Below, in pieces: positions 1-7,563 of a stretch of DNA of 64,000 nt; the stretch's first letter is position 1; every line of letters begins with the position of its first letter. The position numbers and the translations under genes are program-made. The DNA lies in contig JAJDOG010000079.1 of the NCBI GenBank assembly GCA_022340285.1, positions 1-64,000 on the forward strand, in the 5' to 3' direction. Source of the DNA: Betaproteobacteria bacterium. GTDB lineage: Bacteria > Pseudomonadota > Gammaproteobacteria > Burkholderiales > SG8-39. Below the pieces are notes generated by a model. It saw only the letters and a program-made list of their open reading frames with translations. It made no database searches and was not told the origin of the DNA.

Positions 1-1
1 G

Positions 2-271
2 CCGAAGCACGTCAATCGCCGCGGCCTCGAACGCGAGAAGGGGTTCGCGAAGAAGGCAAGCCACAAGGTTTCGTACATCAACGCCGACATGCTCCCACCA
101 CCCAACTGGCGCGAGGCGTTTCCGGTCGATCGCGCGGCCGCGCTTGCCGCAGCCGATCGGCTCGAGACGCCGGCCCAGGCGCGGGAGCGCGCTCGCCGGG
201 GCGGAGCGAAGCCCGCCCACTACAACCAGACGCCTCTCGCCGAGCGCGATCCCGAGCGAAAAACGTCGTGA
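2..271 (+). CDS. C-terminal end of an unidentified protein, cut by the left edge
   Basis: An open frame runs in from the left edge and stops with TGA at 269-271, giving about 89 residues of a C-terminus. It is basic at first (motifs RRGLEREKGFAKKASHK) and then reads NADMLPPPNWREAF; no domain could be recognised. The stop overlaps the GTG start of the next gene by four bases (GTGA), so the two are very likely co-transcribed and translationally coupled. A partner in CoA-dependent aromatic acid degradation is therefore plausible, but this is inferred from context only. Codon use matches the neighbours. Confidence 0.6.
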   Translation, partial: PKHVNRRGLEREKGFAKKASHKVSYINADMLPPPNWREAFPVDRAAALAAADRLETPAQARERARRGGAKPAHYNQTPLAERDPERKTS

Positions 272-1806
272 CCGTGTTGAACGCGGCCGTGGAGATCCTG
301 CGCCGTGGCCGCGCGCCCGACATCGCCGGGCGGACGGCGCTCGTATGCGGCGACGAGCGAGTGACCTATGGCGAGCTGGTCGGGCTCGTCAAACGGGCGG
401 CGAACGCTTTCGCGACAGCCGGCATCGGGCGCGGCGACCGCGTGGCGCTGCTCATGGACGACAGCCCGCTCTACGTGGCCGCGCTCCTCGGATTGATGCT
501 CAACGGGGCGGTGGCGATTCCGCTGAATCCGAAGCTCAAACGCGACGACTACGCCTTCGTGCTGGCCGACGCGCAGACAGCACTTTTCGTGTTGAGCGAC
601 GACTACCGCGACGTCGTGGGCGACCTCGGCGGCGCTACGGTTCTCGCTGCGACGAGCGGGGCCGACTCCTTCGCGTCGCTGGTGGCGCGTGCATCCGATT
701 CTGTCGAGCCTGCGCCGACGGCGGCCGACGACGAAGCGTTCTGGCTCTTCTCCTCTGGCACGACCGGTCGCCCCAAGGGCATCGTCCATAGCCATCGCAA
801 TGCCGCGCACGCGAGCAAGATCCTGCGCGAGGTGCTCGCGCTCGATCACCGCGCCGTCGTGCTGGCGTCGTCGAAGCTGTTCTTCGCGCTGGCACTCGAC
901 AATGCGCTGTTCGGACCGCTTTCGCTCGGCGCGACCGCCGTGATTCAGCCGGGCGTCCCCGACCCCGAGACCGTGGCGCGCCAGGTCGCCGCGCTGCGAC
1001 CGGCCGTGCTCTTCACCGTGCCGACTTTCTACCGACGGCTGCTCGCGCTCGACGAGCAGGCGCTACGACCCTTCGCGGCGCTCGCTTACCCGATGGCCGG
1101 CGGCGAACGAATTCCGGACGACCTTGCGCGGCGCTGGCGCGCAGCCGTTGGGACCGATCTGTTGGCCATCTACGGTGCGTCGGAGACGTTCTGCAACGTG
1201 TTCGCCACCTTTCCCGGCGAGGTTCGCCCCGGCAGCGTGGGCAAGGCACTCGATGGTGTCGCCTGCCGGCTGGTCGATCGCGATACGGCTGCGCCGGCCG
1301 GCGAGGGCGGCGGCCTGCTCTGGGTGAAGCATCCGTCGCTCGCGCTGCGCTACAGCAGCGACGTCGCGACGGCAAAGGCCTTTCGCGACGGGTGGTTCTG
1401 CACCAACGATCTCTTCACCGTCGACGCCGACGGGTACTGGTTCTACCAGGGACGCACCGACGAGCTGTTGAAGGTAGCGGGGCAGTGGGTCAAACCGACC
1501 GAAGTCGAGGACGCAGTGGTCGGCGCGCCGATCGAGGAGGCCGCCTGCGTCGTGGTTGCCGACCCGGACGGCTTCGAGCGCCTCGCGCTGTTCGTCGTCT
1601 CGGCCGATGCGGATTCCGCGGCGTCTATTGCGGCGGAACGCGCCGCGAGCGGACTTCCACGCCACGCCCAGCCGCGCTGGATTCGCACGGTCGACGCGCT
1701 GCCGCGCACCTCGACGGGCAAAGTGCAGCGATTCGCGCTACGCGAGCGATTGCTGGAGGAGTGGCGCCGGCCAGACGCCGGGAAGGACTTGCCTCAAAAC
1801 CCGTAG
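268..1806 (+). CDS. Benzoate-CoA ligase family acyl-CoA synthetase
   Basis: This 512-aa protein is an ANL-superfamily enzyme. It should activate an aromatic or other carboxylic acid to its CoA thioester through an acyl-adenylate, in the cytoplasm. Visible motifs are the phosphate-binding SSGTTGRPKG near residue 161, the GRTDELLKVAGQWVKP hinge near 395, and TSTGKVQRF near 484, which carries the A10 catalytic Lys. The overall pattern is closest to benzoate- and hydroxybenzoate-CoA ligases, and the length is usual for them. The GTG start is chosen because it overlaps the previous stop by four bases. The substrate cannot be read from sequence. The gene ends tail-to-tail with the next one, overlapping it by 13 bases. 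Confidence 0.88.
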   Translation: MTVLNAAVEILRRGRAPDIAGRTALVCGDERVTYGELVGLVKRAANAFATAGIGRGDRVALLMDDSPLYVAALLGLMLNGAVAIPLNPKLKRDDYAFVLADAQTALFVLSDDYRDVVGDLGGATVLAATSGADSFASLVARASDSVEPAPTAADDEAFWLFSSGTTGRPKGIVHSHRNAAHASKILREVLALDHRAVVLASSKLFFALALDNALFGPLSLGATAVIQPGVPDPETVARQVAALRPAVLFTVPTFYRRLLALDEQALRPFAALAYPMAGGERIPDDLARRWRAAVGTDLLAIYGASETFCNVFATFPGEVRPGSVGKALDGVACRLVDRDTAAPAGEGGGLLWVKHPSLALRYSSDVATAKAFRDGWFCTNDLFTVDADGYWFYQGRTDELLKVAGQWVKPTEVEDAVVGAPIEEAACVVVADPDGFERLALFVVSADADSAASIAAERAASGLPRHAQPRWIRTVDALPRTSTGKVQRFALRERLLEEWRRPDAGKDLPQNP

Positions 1807-2633
1807 AGCTCGGCCGGGTTGTCCGCGAGAATCTTTCGCCGCACGGCGTCGTCAGGCGCCCACTCCAGCAGGATGTCGAGCAGATCTGCGTCATCGGGCA
1901 TCGCATCCCGCGGTTCTTGCGGATGCGGCCAGTTGCTTGCCCACAGCATGCGCTCGGGCGCCGCCTTCACGAGCGCCTTCGCGAGCTCGCCAACGTCCTC
2001 GTAGTGCGGTGCGCCGCGCTTCGACGTCTCGTAGGCCGCCGAGAGCTTCACCCAGCACCGGCCCGTATCCACGAGCCGCAGCAGGGATTTGAATGCGTCA
2101 TGGTCGGGCGGCACCGGCTCGAGAAACTTGCCGACGTGGTCGATCACGAAGCGGCCCGGCAGCCGCTTGATCTGCCCCTCGTACTGCGGCAGATCCCGTC
2201 CGTCGAGCTGAATGTTGGCGTGCCAGCCGAAGGGATGCACGCGCGCCATGATTTCGTCGAGCTCGGTGAGCGGTACCGTGCCGTTGCGAAGATTGAAGAA
2301 GCGTTGTGCCACCGCACCGGCACGCGTCAGCCGGTCGAGCTCCGCGTCGGTGACGCCCGTCCGCACCACGACAACCGCTTTCGCCGCAGCGCCGAGCGCG
2401 CGCACCGCATCCATCGTGACACGGTTGTCGTCGCGATAGGCGTTGGGTTGCACGACGACCACGCGCGCGAGTCCGAGCCGCTTCTGAAGCGCCCGGTACA
2501 TCGGCAGCGTGTAGTTGCCCGGCATGGGGGTGCCCGCGGCAGGCGGCACCGCTTCGTCATAGAAGTGCATGTGGGTATCGCAAGCACCGGGCGGGGCCTT
2601 GAGATTCGGAATGCGAGGGTTGGAAGTGCTCAT
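1794..2633 (-). CDS. Amidohydrolase of the 2-pyrone-4,6-dicarboxylate hydrolase-like family
   Basis: A 279-aa TIM-barrel amidohydrolase (Amidohydro_2, COG3618). It shows the N-terminal metal motif DTHMHFYD, the VIDHVGK strand and the C-terminal WASNWPHPQ motif, all typical of 2-pyrone-4,6-dicarboxylate (PDC) hydrolase relatives that open lactone rings. A clear second member, pmdD, lies at 31.6 kb, so this copy probably acts on a different lactone. The ATG at 2633 is preferred over the in-frame ATG at 2642 because GGCGGAG sits ten bases before 2633 and only one base before 2642. It stands alone, separated from the downstream GNAT-MFS pair by an 85-base gap. Confidence 0.82.
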   Translation of the reverse strand: MSTSNPRIPNLKAPPGACDTHMHFYDEAVPPAAGTPMPGNYTLPMYRALQKRLGLARVVVVQPNAYRDDNRVTMDAVRALGAAAKAVVVVRTGVTDAELDRLTRAGAVAQRFFNLRNGTVPLTELDEIMARVHPFGWHANIQLDGRDLPQYEGQIKRLPGRFVIDHVGKFLEPVPPDHDAFKSLLRLVDTGRCWVKLSAAYETSKRGAPHYEDVGELAKALVKAAPERMLWASNWPHPQEPRDAMPDDADLLDILLEWAPDDAVRRKILADNPAELYGF

Positions 2634-2718
2634 GGTCGACATGCTCCGCCGAGGTCCACGGTACTTCATTGATACCAGATCGCCGGGTGGGGCGTCCAGC
2701 GATTGATCGGTCAGCAAA

Positions 2719-3342
2719 CTAGCCGATCGTGGCCGGACGAGGGGCGGGCAGGGCACGCGCAGACTGATACGGACCTGCTGAAATCCCGGGTCCTGCGAAC
2801 CTGTCGTCTAGGTCAAGCACGATTCGGAACATCGTCGCATCGTGGGGACTGTGCATGATGGCGAAGCCCGCGTCGCGTGCCACGCCAAGCATCGCCTCGT
2901 TACCGCGCAATACGTCCCCCCCGGCCCTGGCGAAGCCAACATTGCGGGCCGTCTCGAGCAGCATTTCCATGAGCATTCGCCCGAGCCCCAGTCCCTGCCA
3001 GTCGTCGGCGGTCACGAGCGCGAGATCGCATCGACCATCGGCGTCGGCCGCGTACTGCGCCAGCGCGACGATTCGCTCCCCGCGCTCGTCCCGGGCAACG
3101 GCGACGAGCACCCGATCCAGTCGACCATCGACCTCGATGAGACGCTTCAGCATTGACGGGGTGAGCTCGCGGATCGGTGCGAAGAAGCGCAGGCGCCGAG
3201 TCGTCTCCGAAAGGCCGCGTACAAATACCTGAACGGCATCCGTATCAGCCGGCCGGACCGGTCGCACATGAACAGTCCGACCATCGTGCAGCCGCAAGTC
3301 GGCGCCTCCGTCGAGGATCATGGCGATTTGCGCTCGGTCCAT
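2719..3342 (-). CDS. GNAT-family N-acetyltransferase
   Basis: A 207-aa protein with a GNAT fold: an RPVRPADTDAVQ start to the first strand, RRLRFF, and an acetyl-CoA-binding loop DWQGLGLGRMLM (the Q-x-x-G-x-G/A signature). Such domains moving an acetyl group from acetyl-CoA are often found in protein-acetylating Pat-like enzymes, but this one has no acyl-CoA synthetase-like domain. The ATG lies two bases after the MFS stop and GGGAG is seven bases upstream, so translation is probably coupled to the transporter. The substrate is unknown. A longer open frame continues upstream in the same frame, but it is the shadow of the MFS gene. Confidence 0.8.
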   Translation of the reverse strand: MDRAQIAMILDGGADLRLHDGRTVHVRPVRPADTDAVQVFVRGLSETTRRLRFFAPIRELTPSMLKRLIEVDGRLDRVLVAVARDERGERIVALAQYAADADGRCDLALVTADDWQGLGLGRMLMEMLLETARNVGFARAGGDVLRGNEAMLGVARDAGFAIMHSPHDATMFRIVLDLDDRFAGPGISAGPYQSARALPAPRPATIG

Positions 3343-3344
3343 CC

Positions 3345-4637
3345 TTACGCTCCCGCCGACGCCGGACGGCAATCGGGCGCTTCCACGGAGGGGGCCTTGT
3401 TCGATTCGTCGCCCGGCTCGCGGATCGCGAGGCAGACCAGCGCGGCCGCCGCCGCAAGCGCGATATCGAGCCGCCACATCCAGTCGAAGCTGCCGGTCGC
3501 TTCGAGCGCGATGCCCCCGAGCCACACGCCGAGGAAGCTGCCCACCTGGTGCACGAACATCGTCGTGCCGAGAAGGGTGCCGAGGTGCCGCGTGCCGAAG
3601 AGCTTGCCGATCAACCCCGTGGTGGGCGGCAGCGTTGCCATATATGTCAGGCCCATCCACACGGCGAACCCAAGCACGGTCACTTCGGTCTTCGGCGCGA
3701 TCAGGAAGGCGGCGACGCCAACCCCTCGCAGCGCGTAGATGGTCGCGAGCGTGAGCTTCATCGAGAACCGCTGGATCACGAGTCCCGAAACGATGCTGCT
3801 CGCGATGTTGAAGAGGCCCATCAGAGCGAGCGATGCCCCAGAGAGAGATGCGGGCAGGCCACAGAGCTGGATCGCGCCCGGCATGTGGGCGAGCAGGAAG
3901 GAGACGTGGAAGCCGCACACGAAGAACGCGCCGGTCACCACCCAGTAGCTCGCGCTGCGTGAGGCTTCGCGGAGCGCGGCCAAGGCCGAGGCATGCGACG
4001 CGTCGGACCCTCGCGCAGGCCGATTCGCCTGCCCCGATTCCGTGGCGGGCGATACGGACCGTTGCCGCAATCGCCTGGCGAGCGGCAGCGCAGCGAGCGA
4101 CAGTGCTGACAGCGCGAACATGGCAGTCGCCCAGCCGGCCGTGACGATTGTCGCTTGCGCGGCCGGCGTGAAGACGAGCTGGCCGATCGGGCCGCCTGCC
4201 CCGACCAGGCCTCCCATGAGACCTCGATGCTTGACCGCGACCTGTCGGCTGACGGCGCTGAGCAGGACGGAGGCGCTGCCGGCGCCCGCGCTCGAGATGC
4301 CAATGAGACCCATGACCAGGACGAGCACTACGCCGGATGCTGCGAGCGGAATTGCCGCAAGGGCGAGCGAAAGGCCGATTGCACTGACCGCTACGACGCG
4401 CGCCGCGCCGTAGCGGTCGGCAAGCGCTCCGGCGACCGGCTGCGCGGCGCCGAATGTGAGCTGGCTGAGCGCGACCGCAAAGCTGATCGTCGCCACGCCG
4501 ATTCCGGTTGCGGTGTTGATCGGCGACAAGAAAAGACCGAACGACGCGCGCGACGCCATCGTGATCGCGAGTAGCGCGACAGCGGGGAGCGCGATCGTCC
4601 ACACGCTCGCTCCGCCCGTCCGGTCTTCATGGTTCAC
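3345..4637 (-). CDS. MFS transporter
   Basis: A 430-aa inner-membrane protein with about twelve hydrophobic segments. The MFS loop 2-3 motif appears as GALADRYGAARV, and a long hydrophilic loop (QRSVSPATESGQANRP) separates the two six-helix halves. It belongs to the broad oxalate/formate and cyanate-permease-like group of carriers; the substrate is unknown. The GTG start is chosen because AAGGAG lies seven bases upstream and no ATG occurs before the first helix. The GNAT gene follows two bases after the stop. Upstream, at 4711-4759, lies the conserved 49-bp element described as copy A, 74 bases before the start. Confidence 0.85.
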   Translation of the reverse strand: MNHEDRTGGASVWTIALPAVALLAITMASRASFGLFLSPINTATGIGVATISFAVALSQLTFGAAQPVAGALADRYGAARVVAVSAIGLSLALAAIPLAASGVVLVLVMGLIGISSAGAGSASVLLSAVSRQVAVKHRGLMGGLVGAGGPIGQLVFTPAAQATIVTAGWATAMFALSALSLAALPLARRLRQRSVSPATESGQANRPARGSDASHASALAALREASRSASYWVVTGAFFVCGFHVSFLLAHMPGAIQLCGLPASLSGASLALMGLFNIASSIVSGLVIQRFSMKLTLATIYALRGVGVAAFLIAPKTEVTVLGFAVWMGLTYMATLPPTTGLIGKLFGTRHLGTLLGTTMFVHQVGSFLGVWLGGIALEATGSFDWMWRLDIALAAAAALVCLAIREPGDESNKAPSVEAPDCRPASAGA

Positions 4638-4710
4638 CGTAGTCTCCTTTAAGTTGACGCAGCCCGGATCGATAGGCTGCGTGATGCATGGAGACATGCT
4701 AGGTGCGTCC

Positions 4711-4759
4711 GGTATCGGGACGATTTCGCCCGTGACACCGTTTGTTTTGGATTTGTATC
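4711..4759 (-). promoter_or_regulatory. Conserved 49-bp upstream element, copy A
   Basis: Written on the plus strand the element begins GGTATC, has GATTTC at columns 12-17, GACACCG at 24-30, TTTGTT at 31-36 and TTTGTATC at 42-49. It aligns without gaps to copies B (6582), C (12927) and D (19927), with about 35 of 49 bases shared with B and with C. It faces the MFS gene 74 bases away. The two TTTGT units are 11 bp apart, as in OmpR/PhoB-family operators. Function is inferred. Confidence 0.6.
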
Positions 4760-4779
4760 CGGCGCGAGCGGACGAACCA

Positions 4780-4818
4780 AAGAAAACGGCGCGGCGTCGA
4801 ACGGTTCGACGCCGCGCC
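4780..4818 (-). terminator. Rho-independent terminator of the 6513-4830 operon
   Basis: A perfect 14-bp stem (4788-4801 with 4805-4818) closed by a CGG loop is followed, in the minus direction, by TTTTCTTT at 4787-4780. It lies 12 bases after the stop of the membrane protein gene, which fits a strong intrinsic terminator for that operon. It also separates that operon from the MFS promoter region. Confidence 0.85.
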
Positions 4819-4829
4819 AAACGCCGCGA

Positions 4830-5279
4830 TCAGGAAGCGCGGCGCAGGGGGAGGGGGGCGGTCACTCGCGACGACTGTTGCGAGCGCTCCAGAAAGCTGC
4901 CGCGGACAGGCGGCGTGAGATAGGTCCGTTTCACCAGTCGCCAGGAGAGCGGCTCGGTCCGGTTCCAAGGCGCGAGCGAGAGAGTGCGCGCGAGCGGGCA
5001 GTAGTCGAACAGCAGTCGGATCGAAGTGCCACCGAGCATCAGCCAGTGCAGGAACGCGAAAGGCGGCCACGTCCCGAGCGCGAGCAACCCGAGGAATGCC
5101 GCCGGCACCTGTACCGGGAACGCGCCGGGGTTACCCGTGCGCGCCGTGAAGTGGATGATCTGGGCGCCGACTGCGGCAAAGGCGATCGGAAGTCCGGCAG
5201 CCCAGCCCGCAAGCCACGCGCCGAGCGACAGCACGGCGGCGAGCCAGTACCACCACTTCAACGTGATTCGGATGTTCAT
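4830..5279 (-). CDS. Small integral membrane protein of unknown function
   Basis: A 149-aa protein with three to four hydrophobic segments (WWYWLAAVLSLGAWLAGW, LPIAFAAVGAQIIHF, AAFLGLLALGTWPPFAFLHWLML) and a following FDYCPLARTLSLAPWNR stretch. The C-terminus is hydrophilic and basic. The family was not recognised with confidence. The ATG overlaps the stop of the upstream 70-aa gene as ATGA, which fixes the start and suggests translational coupling. It is the last gene of a four-gene minus-strand operon and is followed directly by a strong terminator. An upstream in-frame ATG at 5351 would need an N-terminus lying wholly inside the neighbouring gene and is rejected. Confidence 0.72.
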   Translation of the reverse strand: MNIRITLKWWYWLAAVLSLGAWLAGWAAGLPIAFAAVGAQIIHFTARTGNPGAFPVQVPAAFLGLLALGTWPPFAFLHWLMLGGTSIRLLFDYCPLARTLSLAPWNRTEPLSWRLVKRTYLTPPVRGSFLERSQQSSRVTAPLPLRRAS

Positions 5280-5488
5280 GGACACGTCCCGACCGGTGCG
5301 AAATCCATCGGCGCGCGTGCACGTGCGATGCGGGAATGCAGCCAACTCCACGGTGCGCGAAACGCACGCGTGAATGCTTCGGCGCGCAGTTTTCGGGCGC
5401 GGTGAAGCGCCCCCGCCATGTCGTCCCCGTCGATCGTGGGGGACCCGACGGGATCCCAGAGTTGTGGAACTGAAGGAATGATGCGCAT
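5276..5488 (-). CDS. 70-aa basic small protein, DUF1127-like in style
   Basis: This short gene encodes a 70-aa protein. The centre HRARKLRAEAFTRAFRAPW is an Arg/Ala-rich amphipathic helix followed by an aromatic WSWL. That pattern recalls the short DUF1127 (YjiS-like) proteins, but the match is by eye only. AGGAG lies nine bases before the ATG, and the stop overlaps the next gene's ATG (ATGA), so it is very probably translated. It lies between the alpha/beta hydrolase and the membrane protein. A role as a small regulatory or RNA-binding protein is possible but not shown. Confidence 0.65.
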   Translation of the reverse strand: MRIIPSVPQLWDPVGSPTIDGDDMAGALHRARKLRAEAFTRAFRAPWSWLHSRIARARAPMDFAPVGTCP

Positions 5489-5514
5489 GGGATTTCTCCT
5501 GGTGTCGTGTGTCG

Positions 5515-6345
5515 TTATGCGGCCCGCGCGAGCGGCGCGCGCGCCTCCTGCGCGTCGAGAAACGCGCGAATTCTCCTGTTCACTTCATCCGCATGGGTCA
5601 GCGGGCCGAGGTGGCCCGCATCGGCGATTTCCTGGCGCCGCACGTCCGGCAACGCCGTCCCGAGCAGGTCTGCGATTGCGCGCGGCGGCAGACGGGTCGC
5701 GCCGCCGACCAGGGTGAATACGGGCACCGTGATCCTCCGATAAGCGGAAAGGCTCGTCGTGTTGTAGAAGATCGCATCGAACTCCGCATCGACCTTGCGC
5801 ATGCGCCGCACGATGGCCTGCTGCCGCCGGTCCGGAAGCGCGCTCCAGGCGCCGAGCCCGGACCAATAGTCGACGAACACCTGCGCGGCATGTTCGGAAC
5901 GGCCGGAATACACCTGGCGGCGCACCGCGATGCGCACCGAAGCGAACTCCACCGCGGCCTCACGCGCGCGGGCGTCGTCCTGAATCAGATTGGCGAGCAC
6001 CGGCTCGTAAAGCGTGACGCTCTTCACCCGTCCCGGGTTTCGCAGCGCGAGGTGTGCTGCAACCGCGCCACCGAACGAGTGTCCGATCAGGTGGACGCCG
6101 TCCGGCTCGGCCGCGATCAGCGGCTCGATCTCCCGTGCTTCGTCGTCTAGGGACAGCGCGCGCTCGAATCTCCATTCCCGCCCCGTGCCGTAGCCCAGCA
6201 GATCCGGCGCGATCACCCGGTACTTCCCTGCGAGCGAGTCCTGCAGCGACGCCCATTGGCGCGCCGAGCTCGCGCTCGAGTGGACACAGATCACCGCCGG
6301 CGCGCGCGCGGCGGTGACGATCGGCTGGTTCGAGGGGGAAGTCAC
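5515..6345 (-). CDS. Alpha/beta-fold hydrolase with no obvious catalytic Asp
   Basis: A 276-aa cytoplasmic alpha/beta hydrolase. The nucleophile elbow is GHSFGG (Ser near residue 94), the oxyanion region is VHSSASSARQW, and the catalytic His is in AGHLGPLTH near residue 249. The usual Asp after strand beta-7 is not evident: the stretch reads VGGATRLPPRAIA. Either the acid sits elsewhere or the enzyme is unusual. The GTG start is backed by GAGG five bases upstream. It follows the 50-aa acidic protein by 15 bases and precedes the 70-aa protein, so all four genes to 4830 form one unit. The substrate is unknown. Confidence 0.82.
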   Translation of the reverse strand: MTSPSNQPIVTAARAPAVICVHSSASSARQWASLQDSLAGKYRVIAPDLLGYGTGREWRFERALSLDDEAREIEPLIAAEPDGVHLIGHSFGGAVAAHLALRNPGRVKSVTLYEPVLANLIQDDARAREAAVEFASVRIAVRRQVYSGRSEHAAQVFVDYWSGLGAWSALPDRRQQAIVRRMRKVDAEFDAIFYNTTSLSAYRRITVPVFTLVGGATRLPPRAIADLLGTALPDVRRQEIADAGHLGPLTHADEVNRRIRAFLDAQEARAPLARAA

Positions 6346-6360
6346 CGGTGCCTCGCGCGC

Positions 6361-6513
6361 TTAGTCCAGCTCGGGCGCATCGGCCCAGTCGTCGTAGGAC
6401 AGAGCGTCGAAATCGAGCTCGGCGGTCGGGTCGTTTCCCGGCTCGCTGGCGAGCACGCCCGAGATGATCGACTCGGGGGCGAGAAAGATGTCGTCGTCCA
6501 TCGTCGCGTACAT
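6361..6513 (-). CDS. 50-aa highly acidic protein, first gene of a four-gene operon
   Basis: A short open frame with a strong ribosome binding site (AAGGAGG, six bases before the ATG) encodes a 50-aa peptide very rich in Asp and Glu (motifs TMDDDIFLAPES, AELDFDALSYDDW). It has no Cys, no signal peptide and no membrane segment. Nothing similar was recognised. The 15-base gap to the hydrolase and the 49-bp element B 69 bases upstream suggest it is the lead gene of a regulated operon. It might bind a basic partner, such as the operon's own 70-aa basic protein, but that is speculation. Confidence 0.62.
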   Translation of the reverse strand: MYATMDDDIFLAPESIISGVLASEPGNDPTAELDFDALSYDDWADAPELD

Positions 6514-6581
6514 GAGTGCCTCCTTCGGTGAGCGTCGGACCGCCTTCCGGCCACGACACGGTTCGAAGCGTAAGGACTCGG

Positions 6582-6630
6582 GGTATTCGCCGGATTTCAC
6601 TCGTGACACACTTTGTTATCGGCTTGTAAC
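6582..6630 (-). promoter_or_regulatory. Conserved 49-bp upstream element, copy B
   Basis: On the plus strand this reads GGTATT, then GATTTC at columns 12-17, CGTGACAC at 21-28, TTTGTT at 31-36 and CTTGTAAC at 42-49. It faces the 50-aa acidic protein gene (69 bases) and backs onto the response regulator gene, whose -10 box is 53 bases away on the other side. It could therefore act on both divergent units. The 11-bp spacing of the TTTGT-like units fits an OmpR/PhoB-type binding site; the regulator gene next door is the obvious candidate. Confidence 0.62.
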
Positions 6631-6682
6631 TCCGCAGTTCGCACCGGCCGAGGGGGAGGGTATTCAAGGAGAATCGCGCGGC

Positions 6683-6688
6683 TATAAT
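6683..6688 (+). promoter_or_regulatory. -10 box of the response regulator promoter
   Basis: A consensus TATAAT predicts transcription starting near 6695. No good -35 hexamer lies 16-18 bases upstream, so activation may be needed. The box also argues that the ATG at 6693 is not the start codon of the regulator, because it would be at or before the first transcribed base. Confidence 0.55.
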
Positions 6689-6719
6689 CGCCATGCCTGG
6701 AGACGATGGAGAGCCGAAC

Positions 6720-7445
6720 GTGACCACCAGCAGCCACGTGCTCGTAGTCGAAGACGATCCCGACGTGCGCGGAATGATCGTCGAGTATCTTTCCGGCCAC
6801 GGATTCGACGTGGCACAAGCGGAGAACGGCGCGGCCATGCGCTCGGCGATCGCCGGGCGCGTTCCGGACGCCGTGCTGCTCGACGTGAACCTGGGAGGCG
6901 AGGACGGCATTTCCCTCGCGCGCTGGCTTCGCGAGCACCACGATGTCGGAATCATCATGGTCACCGCGGCGGGCGAGGTCGTCGACCGCGTGGTGGGCCT
7001 CGAAGTCGGTGCCGACGATTACGTCTCGAAGCCCTTTGACCCCCGCGAGCTGCTCGCCAGGCTGAAGAGCGTGTTGCGACGCGTGCAAGCCCGTTCCGCC
7101 GGCGGCGCGCCTGCCGCCAAGAAGGCCGAAGGGCAGCGCGTGAACGTAGGGCGCTGCGTCCTCGATCTCGCAGGGCACCGCCTGATCGGCGCCGACGGCC
7201 AGGAGATTTCGCTCACCAGCATGGAGTTCGATCTCCTGCGGGTCTTCACCGACCATCCCAACCAGGTGCTCTCGCGCGACCAGCTTCTCACGCACACGCG
7301 AAACCGCGATTGGGAGCCGTTCGACCGCTCGATCGACATCCGCATCGCCCGCCTGCGGCGCAAGATCGAGCCCGATCCCGATCACCCGCAGCTGATCAAG
7401 ACCATCCGCGGCGCCGGCTACATGTTCGTGCCCGGGGCGGGCTGA
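6720..7445 (+). CDS. OmpR/PhoB-family response regulator
   Basis: A 241-aa two-component regulator. The receiver domain (about residues 6-118) has the acidic pair in VVEDDPDVR, the phosphoacceptor Asp in LLDVNLGGEDG, the TA switch in IMVTAAGE and the Lys in SKPF. The C-terminal winged helix (about 142-238) shows LTSMEFDLLRVF, the recognition-helix region DRSIDIRIARLRRKIEPD and the terminal wing TIRGAGYMF. The GTG at 6720 is chosen because GGAG is eight bases upstream and a TATAAT box at 6683 excludes the ATG at 6693. The hybrid kinase gene follows, making a likely signalling pair, although the kinase also carries its own receiver. Confidence 0.93.
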   Translation: MTTSSHVLVVEDDPDVRGMIVEYLSGHGFDVAQAENGAAMRSAIAGRVPDAVLLDVNLGGEDGISLARWLREHHDVGIIMVTAAGEVVDRVVGLEVGADDYVSKPFDPRELLARLKSVLRRVQARSAGGAPAAKKAEGQRVNVGRCVLDLAGHRLIGADGQEISLTSMEFDLLRVFTDHPNQVLSRDQLLTHTRNRDWEPFDRSIDIRIARLRRKIEPDPDHPQLIKTIRGAGYMFVPGAG

Positions 7446-7503
7446 CCCCCCTGAGCGGGGCCCTGCGACGGCATGCGAATGTAACCGTAGTGTTTCAATG
7501 GTT

Positions 7504-7522
7504 GCCGCTGCGTAACAGCGGC
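7504..7522. promoter_or_regulatory. Inverted repeat between regulator and kinase genes
   Basis: GCCGCTG and CAGCGGC form a perfect 7-bp inverted repeat around CGTAA, 41 bases before the kinase start. There is no T tract, so it is more likely an operator or an mRNA hairpin than a terminator. The 118-base gap also holds a GTGTTTCAATGGTTG stretch. Its role is unknown. Confidence 0.3.
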
Positions 7523-7563
7523 GCTCGGCCCGGGGGGCCACGGCTAGACTGGAGGCGATGAAC

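Noticed and set aside
2719-4602. A 627-codon minus-strand frame that would fuse upstream sequence to the acetyltransferase
   Set aside because: Only the last 207 codons form the GNAT domain; the first part is the out-of-frame reading of the MFS gene, and a good start with a ribosome site occurs at 3342.
6361-6513. The 50-aa acidic peptide as a RiPP precursor
   Set aside because: It has no Cys/Ser/Thr-rich core, no leader-core cleavage motif and no modification enzyme next to it.
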